A stretch of 8,112 nucleotides of DNA from Planctomycetaceae bacterium. GTDB taxonomy: Bacteria; Planctomycetota; Planctomycetia; Planctomycetales; Planctomycetaceae. The translations under genes were made by a program, and so were the position numbers. Below are positions 1-6,379 of the stretch, piece after piece (position 1 is the first letter of the stretch; each line of letters begins with the position of its first letter). The notes beneath the pieces are model-generated. The model did no database searches. It was given only the letters and a program-made list of their open reading frames with translations, and was not told the DNA's origin. The DNA lies in assembly GCA_947463775.1 (NCBI GenBank), contig CANHVD010000235.1, forward strand, positions 1 through 8,112, written 5' to 3'.

Positions 1-408
1 AATCCAGCATGGTCAGCAGACAGTACGAGAGTGTACTTCAAAGCTCAGCAACACGACGGTACATTCGCAATTTGTTCGCGGTCAGTGTCAGATGACAGCG
101 ACGTAGTTATTCATATTCAGCGGCCAACTTACGCCAATATCGGGATCGCCTTCGACGGCCGCATCATCGTTCCATTTCGATCGAAAACTTTCGGAACAGT
201 CCAGTTGCATTCATTCGACGGCCTGAAGAAAGTGCCGTCTACCGACGCCGATGCAATCCATCTTCAGGGGCAGTTCACGGACCGAAGTTCTTATGGTGCC
301 TCGATGTCACCGGACCGCAAACGACTCTACTATGTCAGTGTTCCCGCTTCGGACGAAGATCTGAAAGCCAAAGCCCCAATATTAGCGACCAGTGGAACGA
401 CAAACTGA
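1..408 (+). CDS. C-terminal part of a PD40/TolB-like beta-propeller protein (5' end outside window)
   Basis: The frame is open from base 1 to the TGA at 406-408 and gives 135 residues, so this is the 3' end of a longer gene; the GTG at 31 is probably internal. Two stretches look like PD40 (WD40-like, TolB-type) propeller blades: PAWSADSTRVYF at residues 2-13, and GASMSPDRKRLYYVS about 100 residues later. These match the usual P-x-W/S-S-x-D-x-x-x-(I/L/V)-Y/F pattern. Proteins of this family are often periplasmic or secreted and bind proteins or polysaccharides, or carry a propeller fused to an enzyme. The visible part has no catalytic motif, so no specific role can be given. The last 20 or so residues (DEDLKAKAPILATSGTTN) look like an unstructured tail. 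No clear terminator follows. The propeller call is moderately sure and the function is unknown. Confidence 0.6.
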   Translation, partial: NPAWSADSTRVYFKAQQHDGTFAICSRSVSDDSDVVIHIQRPTYANIGIAFDGRIIVPFRSKTFGTVQLHSFDGLKKVPSTDADAIHLQGQFTDRSSYGASMSPDRKRLYYVSVPASDEDLKAKAPILATSGTTN

Positions 409-732
409 AGCAGCAGATTTGAGATTTCAGATCGGAACCCCTGACTCTGGCCCCTTCAGCGTTCCAGTGAAAATCCGCAGGGGAAACGGTGGCTGCTGCC
501 AGAGCAACAGTGCGATTGCAGGGAGTTTGCCGTTGCGGTTTGAGGAATGGTAGAATCCGGCTCGGAGCTTGCTCGAAGAAATCCGCCTCGTTTGCTAGTG
601 TTCGCGGCTGTAGAGCAGTCCCATTCTCCTCTGGCCGATGTGCGGTTGAGCTGAATTCAGGCGGACTGTCGGGAATCATTGACGTCGGCGACAACAAAAC
701 TGGAGCGAGGGCGGGGCCCTTGTTTTGCATTT
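409..732. other. Non-coding stretch between the propeller gene and rhaB
   Basis: This stretch of 324 bases has no convincing gene. Open frames here are short, or run into rhaB in the wrong frame, and have no recognisable protein motif. It holds a candidate promoter at 527-556. The transcript from it would have a leader of about 170 bases before the rhaB ATG. That leader contains small G+C-rich inverted repeats (for example GAGC-TT-GCTC near 567-576) but no recognisable riboswitch. I saw no convincing operator for a rhamnose regulator. Confidence 0.5.
527..556 (+). promoter_or_regulatory. Candidate sigma-70 promoter for rhaB with extended -10
   Basis: A -35-like TTGCCG at 527-532 is followed, 18 bases on, by a -10 TAGAAT at 551-556. 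The -10 is preceded by TGG at 548-550, which makes an extended -10 (TGnTAGAAT). The -10 differs from TATAAT at one position and the -35 from TTGACA at two. The site points toward rhaB and lies about 180 bases before its ATG. This rests on motif matching only; no transcription start is known. Confidence 0.5.
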
Positions 733-2220
733 ATGGCGGAAAAAACCTATCTGGCGGTAGATCTGGGCGCGGAAAGCGGACGCGTCATGGCGGGACGGTT
801 CGACGGAAAGCATGTCTCGCTGCATGAAATTCACCGCTTTGGCAATGGCCCGATCCGCCTGGGCGGAACGCTGCGTTGGAATCTGGTTGGTCTCTGGACA
901 GAAATCCAGAACGGCCTCCGCGAAGCAGCGTCACGGTACGGCTCGTCCATTTCCTCCATCGGTGTCGATACGTGGGGCGTTGACTTCGTCCTGATGAACC
1001 GTAACGATGAGATGCTCGGTCAAGCCTGGAACTACCGCGATTCACGCACCGACGGCATGCTCGCGAAAGCTCTGCAACGAGTTCCTCGCGCGGAGATTTT
1101 CAGCCAGACCGGTTTGCAGTTTATGCAGATCAATTCGCTGTACCAATTGCTGGCGATGTGTGAACGCGATCCGGAACTGGTCTCGCAGGCGACTCGCTTT
1201 TTGATGATTCCGGACTTCTTCAACTGGTGCCTGTGCGGCAGCCGAGTTGTCGAGTTCACAAACGCGACAACCACGCAGATGCTCAACGCGACAACTCGCA
1301 CGTGGGCCGACGATATTCTGCGACGTCTGGACATCCCGACTCAGATGTTTCCGGAAATTGTGAATCCGGGAGCTCAACTTGGAGGTCTGCGAAAAGACGT
1401 CAGTGAGTTTACCGGCTTGAACAAGGTGAATGTGGTTGCTCCGGCAACGCATGATACCGGTTCTGCGGTCGCGGCCGTTCCGACATCTCACACGGGTAAC
1501 CCGGACTGGGCTTACATCAGCAGCGGCACGTGGTCATTGATGGGCGTTGAAGTGAACAATGCAGTGCTGAGCGAGAAAGCTCTGCAGCGCAATGTGACCA
1601 ACGAAGGTGGCATCGGTGGCACTTATCGGCTGCTGAAAAACATCATGGGCCTTTGGCTCGTGCAACGCTGCAAGGTGGCGTTTGAAGAACGAGGCCTCAA
1701 GGTGGATTATGCGGAGCTGACTCGTAAAGCCGCGGGTGCAACTCCGTTTCGTTCGCTGGTTGATCCGGATCGACCCGAATTCCTGCGACCGACCGATATG
1801 ACCGAAGCAATTGCTTCAGAATGTCGCCGCACGGGGCAGCCTGTTCCGGAGAACGAAGGTGAGTTCGTGCGATGTGCTTTGGAAAGCCTTGCGTTGAAGT
1901 ATCGAATGGTGCTGGGATGGCTGGAAGAACTGACCGGTGTCAAAGTGAAGGTGATTCACGTCGTCGGCGGGGGTGCTCAGAATGCCCTGTTGAATCAATT
2001 CGCAGCAGATGCCTGCGGAGTTCCGGTCATCGCAGGTCCGGTTGAAGCGACAGCTTTGGGGAATGTGCTGGTGCAGGCGATGTCAGCCGGCGATATTTCT
2101 TCCCTGCATGAAATTCGCGAGGTGGTACGTCGGTCTGAATCAATTACCGAGTTTCATCCGAAGAACAATGACGGCTGGGACGACGCCTGGGAGCGATTCC
2201 GCCGGATTTGTGAGGTATAG
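733..2220 (+). CDS. rhaB: Rhamnulokinase
   Basis: The 495-residue product is a FGGY-family sugar kinase that phosphorylates L-rhamnulose to L-rhamnulose-1-phosphate with ATP, the second step of cytoplasmic L-rhamnose breakdown. Its length is close to E. coli RhaB (489). The first FGGY half starts with the phosphate-binding strand LAVDLGAESGRVM (residues 7-19) and continues with GVDTWGVDFVLM (77-88) and YRDSRTDGM (101-109). The putative catalytic base is Asp241 in ATHDTGSAV. The second half has SSGTWS (263-268), NEGGIGGTYRLLKNIMGLWL (290-309) and the nucleotide-binding GGGAQN (412-417), then EATALGNVLVQA (438-449). The frame extends upstream to a TTG at 679, but family similarity begins right after the ATG at 733, so that start was chosen. 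No good Shine-Dalgarno precedes it. No isomerase or aldolase gene of the pathway is adjacent, so rhaB appears to stand alone here. A kinase of the related L-fuculose type is the main alternative, but motif order and length favour RhaB. Confidence 0.93.
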   Translation: MAEKTYLAVDLGAESGRVMAGRFDGKHVSLHEIHRFGNGPIRLGGTLRWNLVGLWTEIQNGLREAASRYGSSISSIGVDTWGVDFVLMNRNDEMLGQAWNYRDSRTDGMLAKALQRVPRAEIFSQTGLQFMQINSLYQLLAMCERDPELVSQATRFLMIPDFFNWCLCGSRVVEFTNATTTQMLNATTRTWADDILRRLDIPTQMFPEIVNPGAQLGGLRKDVSEFTGLNKVNVVAPATHDTGSAVAAVPTSHTGNPDWAYISSGTWSLMGVEVNNAVLSEKALQRNVTNEGGIGGTYRLLKNIMGLWLVQRCKVAFEERGLKVDYAELTRKAAGATPFRSLVDPDRPEFLRPTDMTEAIASECRRTGQPVPENEGEFVRCALESLALKYRMVLGWLEELTGVKVKVIHVVGGGAQNALLNQFAADACGVPVIAGPVEATALGNVLVQAMSAGDISSLHEIREVVRRSESITEFHPKNNDGWDDAWERFRRICEV

Positions 2221-2304
2221 TGGGGGCAAGGCTGGAAGGCGTTGTCGGGCAAATCGCCTGTTCGTTTAACGGCAAGACGGCTGACACTGAATTATAGTTA
2301 AAAA

Positions 2305-2357
2305 TCCCGTCGGCGGAGCGACGGGTGTACGGTACACCCGTCGCTCCGTCGACGGGA
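2305..2357. repeat. Near-perfect long palindrome between rhaB and ftsY
   Basis: The arms at 2305-2330 and 2332-2357 are inverted copies of each other, 26 bases each, with a single base between them and one mismatch (G opposite T, a G-U pair in RNA). The centre reads GGGTGTACGGTACACCC. The RNA would form a very stable hairpin. There is no T-run directly after it, so it is not a typical intrinsic terminator. It lies 84 bases after the rhaB stop and 45 bases before the ftsY ATG. The form fits a dispersed palindromic (REP/MITE-like) intergenic element, but only one copy is in this window. It could also act on rhaB mRNA stability or as a barrier before ftsY. Confidence 0.75.
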
Positions 2358-2402
2358 CTTCGCGACAAGCAGGATAGTGCCTTAGCGGCATCAGGCAGGA
2401 TC

Positions 2403-3344
2403 ATGGGACTTTTTGACAAACTAAAACGTGGGCTCGAGAAAACAAAACAGATTCTGCGAACCGATGTTCGCGACCTGTTTCGTTCCGGGCAGATTCTGGA
2501 TGACAGCCTGCTGCAGGATTTCGAAGCACGACTGATCCGCACTGACATGGGTGTGACGGCCGCTGGTCGCATCACCGCACGACTGAAGGCTGATCATGGC
2601 GGGCGAACGGTCGACGTTGATGCCGTCTGGAAAACTGTACGCGACGAAATGATCGACCTGCTGAAAGGCACGGACGGCATTCGCTGGGATCTCAGCAATC
2701 CACTTTCGCCGATCATGAAAGCCGCTTCGGGACCAACTGTGATTCTGGTCGCCGGTGTTAACGGTGTGGGCAAGACAACGTCCATCGCCAAACTCACCAA
2801 TCTGCTCATGAAGAACGGTCACAAAGTGGTACTCGCCGCCGGTGATACATTCCGCGCTGCGGCGGTAGAACAGTTGACGATGTGGAGCGAACGTCTGGGA
2901 TGTCCGATTGTTCGCAAGGAGAGCAATTCTGATCCGGCCGCCGTGGCGTTTGAAGGCGTTCAGAAGGCCGTCGAAACGGGCGCGGATTATCTAATCGTCG
3001 ATACGGCCGGCCGATTGCAGACTCAGAAGAACCTGATGGACGAGCTCGAAAAAATTCGCCGAGTCATGCGGAAGATTATTCCGGATGCTCCTCACGAGAG
3101 CCTGCTTGTTCTTGACGCAACAACCGGTCAGAACGGGCTGAGCCAGGCCAAGAGCTTTTCACAGGCGATCGGATGCACGGGCCTGATTCTGTCCAAACTC
3201 GACGGGACAGCTCGCGGTGGCGTGGTGGTGGCGATTCGGCAGGAGATGGGATTTCCAGTCAAATACATCGGCGTTGGTGAACAGGTGGATGACCTGGAGC
3301 TGTTTGATCCCGAAGGATTCGTCGACGCCCTGTTTGCCAAGTAG
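2403..3344 (+). CDS. ftsY: Signal recognition particle receptor FtsY (SRP GTPase)
   Basis: The 313-residue product is the SRP receptor GTPase. It docks ribosome-SRP complexes at the inner membrane and forms a mutually activating GTPase pair with Ffh. The N-terminal GLFDKLKRGLEKTKQIL (2-18) is an amphipathic helix typical of minimal FtsY proteins and probably binds membrane lipids. The four-helix N domain spans roughly 20-100. The G domain shows G1 GVNGVGKTT (118-126), G2 DTFRAAA (148-154), G3 DTAGR (200-204), G4 SKLDG (264-268) and the closing GVGEQVDDLELF (290-301). The long acidic A domain of E. coli FtsY is absent, as in many bacteria. The ATG at 2403 was chosen because MGLFDKLK is the family's usual N terminus. 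An in-frame GTG at 2325 would add 26 residues encoded partly by the palindrome and is unlikely. A weak purine-rich GGCAGGA sits just before the ATG. No ffh or other secretion gene is adjacent. Confidence 0.96.
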   Translation: MGLFDKLKRGLEKTKQILRTDVRDLFRSGQILDDSLLQDFEARLIRTDMGVTAAGRITARLKADHGGRTVDVDAVWKTVRDEMIDLLKGTDGIRWDLSNPLSPIMKAASGPTVILVAGVNGVGKTTSIAKLTNLLMKNGHKVVLAAGDTFRAAAVEQLTMWSERLGCPIVRKESNSDPAAVAFEGVQKAVETGADYLIVDTAGRLQTQKNLMDELEKIRRVMRKIIPDAPHESLLVLDATTGQNGLSQAKSFSQAIGCTGLILSKLDGTARGGVVVAIRQEMGFPVKYIGVGEQVDDLELFDPEGFVDALFAK

Positions 3345-3370
3345 GCGTCAGCTTAAGGGATTACGCGAAG

Positions 3371-4234
3371 GATTTTTCACGCGAAGACGCCACGCCGCAA
3401 AGGAATGAAGCGGCAGCATGCAAGGAAGTCCGGCAAGACTCAGACTTTGAATTCCTCTTTGCGACTTAGCGGCTTTGCGTGAAACATGTTTTTTCTCACG
3501 CGAAGGCGCAAAGCCGCGAAGAAATGAAGCGGCAGGATGCGAGGAAGTTGAGCAAGACTCAGACTTTGAATTACTCTTTGCGACTTAGCGACTTCGCGTG
3601 AAACACGTTTTTCTCACGCGAAGGCGCAAAGCCGCGAAGGAATGAAGCGGCAGGTGCGGGGAAGTTGAGCAAGACTCAGACATTGCATTGCATTACTCTT
3701 TGCGACTTCGCGACTTTGAGTGAAACATTTTTTTTTCACGCAAAGACGCCAAGACGCAAAGGAATGAAGAAGCAGGATGCGGGGAAGTCGAGCAAGACTC
3801 AGACTTTGAATTACTCTTCGCGACTTCGAGTGAAACACGTTTTTTCTCACGCAAAGACGCCAAGACGCAAAGGAATGAAGAAGCAGGATGCGGGGAAGTC
3901 GAGCAAGACTCAGACTTTGAATTACTCTTCGCGACTTCGCGTGAAACACGTTTTTTCTCACGCAAAGACGCCAAGACGCAAAGGAATGAAGAAGCAGGAT
4001 GCGAGGAAGTCGAGCAAGACTCAGACTTTGAATTACTCTTTGCGACTTAGCGGCTTTGCGTGAAACATGTTTTTTCTCACGCAAAGACGCCAAGACGCAA
4101 AGGACTGAAGAAGTAGGATGCGGGGAAGTCGAGCAAGACTCAGACATTGCATTACTCTTTGCGACTTCGCGACTTTGCGTGAGACATGCTCTTTCTGACG
4201 CCAAGAGGCAGAGCCGCAGATTTAATGAAGCGGC
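3371..4234. repeat. Tandem array of about 119-bp units, seven full and one decayed
   Basis: Units anchored on TCACGC(A/G)AAG start at 3377, 3496, 3614, 3736, 3847, 3958 and 4077; a decayed copy starts at 4196. The steps are 119, 118, 122, 111, 111, 119 and 119 bases. Each unit reads in order: CACGCAAAGACGCCAAGACG-like arm, AATGAAGAAGCAGGATGC, GAGCAAGACTCAGACTTTGA, ATTACTCTTTGCGACTTAGC-like arm, and an AAACATGTTTTTT linker. There are no unique spacers, so it is not CRISPR. Open frames through it on both strands (for example minus 3614-4252 and plus 3665-4063) only translate the repeat and have no protein-like features, so they are not called as genes. The array fills most of the gap between ftsY and glnS. 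The core resembles intergenic repeats with CGCAAAGACGC-type words that I recall from various bacterial genomes. Function is unknown. Confidence 0.92.
4039..4101. repeat. Representative long hairpin at a repeat-unit junction
   Basis: The left arm (4039-4063) ends in CTTTGCGTGA and the right arm (4077-4101) begins with TCACGCAAAG. The two 25-base arms pair with about three mismatches around a 13-base linker, AACATGTTTTTTC. With the flanking A, the linker forms AAACATGTTT and can close the stem further. Equivalent structures occur at the junctions near 3458-3520, 3577-3638 and 3698-3760. They are shorter near 3819-3871 and 3930-3982, where the left arm has lost about eight bases. The T-run is in the loop and not after the stem, so this is not a standard terminator, though it may impede transcription between ftsY and glnS. 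Confidence 0.75.
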
Positions 4235-4474
4235 CGATTTTCCGTGTGTCATGCAGAATCACACGTGGAGTCGTCTCATTTTCACCGGGTCTGAGTCTCG
4301 CTTTGCGAGAGAAACCGGGACATTGCTTAGTAAAGTCTGGCAATTCGTAAAGATCGACTTCCGACGATCGCGCCTCATTTGTATTTTTCGCGTCAAATCG
4401 CGGGAGATGTGAGTTCACTGATTGTTCAGTTCAACGCAGCTTCCGCACTGGATGATTGTTTCCGGACTGGACCT
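4235..4474. other. Unique leader region between the repeat array and glnS
   Basis: This non-repeated stretch of 240 bases must hold the glnS leader if glnS has its own promoter. It contains a small perfect hairpin, TCTCGC-TTT-GCGAGA (4296-4310), and a weaker inverted repeat, CGTGTG (4243-4248) with CACACG (4260-4265). A poor -35/-10 pair (TTGCTT at 4323, TCGTAA at 4345, spacing 16) is the best promoter guess and is not convincing. I see no T-box-like element or tRNA mimic. Confidence 0.35.
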
Positions 4475-6163
4475 ATGAACGAATCTTCTGTACCCGCTCA
4501 TCGCGACTTTGTCCGTCACATTATTGACGAAGATTTGCGGACCGGAAAATGGGACGGGCGAGTGCACACTCGATTTCCGCCCGAGCCAAACGGTTATCTG
4601 CACATCGGGCATGCAAAATCCATCTGCCTGAACTTCGGCATTGCCAAAGAGTATGGTGGCAAATGCAATCTCCGCTTCGACGATACAAACCCGGAGAAGG
4701 AAGAAGTCGAGTACGTTGATTCCATTATGGAAGACGTCCGATGGCTGGGCTTCGACTGGGAAGATCGTCTGTTCTATGCATCGGACTACTTTGAACAGCT
4801 CTATCAGTGGGCCGAGAAGCTGATTCGTGACGACAAAGCGTACGTCTGCAGTTTGCCTCAGGAGAATATTCGCGACGGACGCGGCAGTGCTTCGGAAGCC
4901 GGTGTCGACAGCCCGTATCGCAGTCGATCTGTCGACGAGAACCTGGATCTGTTTCGCCGCATGCGAGCAGGCGAATTTCAGGACGGCGCGCATGTGTTGC
5001 GAGCGAAGATCGACATGGCTCACAAGCACATGCTGATGCGCGATCCGATCATGTATCGCATTCGCCATGCGGAACATCATCGAACGGGCCACAAGTGGTG
5101 CATCTATCCGACCTACGATTACACGCATGGTCAGTCGGATTCACTCGAAGGCATCACACATTCGATTTGCACGCTGGAGTTCGAAAACCATCGTCCGTTG
5201 TACGACTGGTACTGCAGTGCACTCGGGATTCATCATCCGCAGCAGATTGAGTTCAATCGATTGAACCTGACGTACACCATGATGAGCAAGCGTCGGCTGC
5301 TGGAACTGGTCCAGGGCAAGCACGTGCATGGCTGGGATGATCCTCGCATCCCGACACTGCGAGGATTGCGCCGCCGTGGATATACACCAGAAGCCATTCG
5401 AGCATTCGTGGCTTATGTTGGTGTAACCAAACACAACGCCACGATGGACATGGGAGTTCTCGAGAACCATATTCGTGAAGACCTGAACAAACGCGCCGAG
5501 CGTCGAATGGGTGTGCTGAATCCTCTGAAGGTCGTCATCACGAATTATCCGGATGATCAGACCGAGGAGATGGAAGCCATCAACAACCCGGAAGACCCCT
5601 CCGCTGGAAGCCGTAAGGTGCCATTCAGTCGCGAGCTGTACATTGAGCGCGACGACTTTATGGAGGAACCTCCGAAGAAGTTTTTCCGCTTGTCGCCGGG
5701 CAAAGAAGTTCGACTTCGCTGGGCCTATTTTGTGACCTGCACCAGTGTGGTCAAAGACGCGAGTGGAGAGATCACAGAGATTCACTGCACGTATGATCCT
5801 GCCACCAAAGGCGGCGATGCACCGGATGGCCGCAAGGTTAAGGCAACATTGCATTGGGTTTCAGCAAAGCATGCCGTGCAGGCGGAAGTGCGGATGTACG
5901 ATCATTTATTCCTCAAAGAGGACCCCGATGAAGTCGCGGATCCAAAGCTGGACTGGAAGTCGAATCTGAATCCGGATTCACTGAAAGTGATCAGCAACGC
6001 GATGCTGGAGCCAGCACTTGGCACAGGAAAAACCGGTGATCGCTTTCAATTTGAACGCCTGGGTTACTTCTGTGTCGACCTCGATTCTTCGTCCTCGAAG
6101 GTTGTGTTTAACCGCACCGTGACGCTGAAGGATCAGTGGGCTAAAGAGCAGTCTAAGGGCTGA
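4475..6163 (+). CDS. glnS: Glutaminyl-tRNA synthetase
   Basis: The 562-residue product (E. coli GlnRS has 554) is a class I aminoacyl-tRNA synthetase that attaches glutamine directly to tRNA-Gln in the cytoplasm. The Rossmann catalytic domain has the HIGH motif in PNGYLHIGHAKS (38-49, HIGH at 43-46), FDDTNP (68-73) and the KMSKS equivalent MSKR (270-273) in YTMMSKRRL. Features separating GlnRS from GluRS include HHRTGHKWCIYPTYDYTHGQSD (201-222), SLEGITHSICTLEFENHRPLYDWY (223-246) and GWDDPRIPTLRGLRRRGYTPEAIR (286-309). The C-terminal anticodon-binding beta-barrels run from about 350 to 545. The ATG at 4475 was preferred over an in-frame TTG at 4379 because similarity starts at HRDFVRHIIDEDL, just after it. 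No clear Shine-Dalgarno is present. A strong terminator follows the stop codon, so glnS ends its transcript. Confidence 0.97.
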   Translation: MNESSVPAHRDFVRHIIDEDLRTGKWDGRVHTRFPPEPNGYLHIGHAKSICLNFGIAKEYGGKCNLRFDDTNPEKEEVEYVDSIMEDVRWLGFDWEDRLFYASDYFEQLYQWAEKLIRDDKAYVCSLPQENIRDGRGSASEAGVDSPYRSRSVDENLDLFRRMRAGEFQDGAHVLRAKIDMAHKHMLMRDPIMYRIRHAEHHRTGHKWCIYPTYDYTHGQSDSLEGITHSICTLEFENHRPLYDWYCSALGIHHPQQIEFNRLNLTYTMMSKRRLLELVQGKHVHGWDDPRIPTLRGLRRRGYTPEAIRAFVAYVGVTKHNATMDMGVLENHIREDLNKRAERRMGVLNPLKVVITNYPDDQTEEMEAINNPEDPSAGSRKVPFSRELYIERDDFMEEPPKKFFRLSPGKEVRLRWAYFVTCTSVVKDASGEITEIHCTYDPATKGGDAPDGRKVKATLHWVSAKHAVQAEVRMYDHLFLKEDPDEVADPKLDWKSNLNPDSLKVISNAMLEPALGTGKTGDRFQFERLGYFCVDLDSSSSKVVFNRTVTLKDQWAKEQSKG

Positions 6164-6192
6164 TTTTGCTTCATTTTTGTCGATTCAACAGG

Positions 6193-6235
6193 ACGTCGGA
6201 GTCCGTACCATGATGGTTCGGACCCGGCGTTTTTT
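6193..6235 (+). terminator. Intrinsic terminator after glnS
   Basis: CGTCGG (6194-6199), GTCCG (6201-6205) and ACC (6207-6209) pair with GGT (6215-6217), CGGAC (6219-6223) and CCGGCG (6224-6229) around the loop ATGAT. There is one bulged A (6200), one T-T mismatch and one G-U pair. A run of six T follows directly at 6230-6235. It starts about 30 bases after the glnS stop and has the classic form of a rho-independent terminator. Confidence 0.85.
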
Positions 6236-6290
6236 GCGTTTATGCAATCTGATTAATCTGATGGTTGCAGATGAGAATCGGGAATCCTTC

Positions 6291-6319
6291 TTGCGGTTCC
6301 GCGTCGGGAAAGGCAGAAT
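6291..6319 (+). promoter_or_regulatory. Weak candidate promoter for the signalling gene
   Basis: TTGCGG (6291-6296) and CAGAAT (6314-6319) are 17 bases apart, about 60 bases before the GTG start at 6380 and downstream of the glnS terminator. The hexamers match the sigma-70 consensus only partly (3 of 6 and 4 of 6). The -10 context GGCAGAATCCG closely resembles GGTAGAATCCG before rhaB, which gives some support. Confidence 0.3.
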
Positions 6320-6379
6320 CCGTCAGGTGCCCCTGAAGATTTCATGCGAGCGGCGGGCACATGCTTGAGGGATTAAGAC

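Noticed and set aside
679..732. Upstream in-frame TTG start for rhaB
   Set aside because: The extra 18 residues have no family similarity, and the kinase fold starts directly after ATG 733.
2293..2298. TATAGT as -10 of an ftsY promoter
   Set aside because: No -35 at 16-18 bases upstream; kept only as a remark under the palindrome.
2325..2402. Upstream in-frame extension of ftsY from GTG 2325
   Set aside because: The 26 added residues are encoded largely by the right arm of the palindrome; the family N terminus MGLFDKLK begins at 2403.
3371..4234. CRISPR array
   Set aside because: The whole unit of about 119 bp is repeated with no unique spacers, and no cas gene is near.
3614..4252. Long open frame on the minus strand (212 residues) and others through the ftsY-glnS gap
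   Set aside because: They translate the tandem repeat, giving periodic peptides on both strands in several frames. There is no protein motif or start context, so they are by-products of the repeat.
4379..4474. Upstream in-frame TTG start for glnS
   Set aside because: The 32 extra residues do not resemble GlnRS; the ATG at 4475 gives the normal family length.
4415..5854. Long minus-strand open frames of 237 residues opposite glnS
   Set aside because: They are antisense shadows of a strongly conserved gene and have no recognisable motifs.
6177..6368. Small open frame of 63 residues between glnS and the signalling gene
   Set aside because: It starts with a rare TTG codon, overlaps the intrinsic terminator and has no recognisable features.
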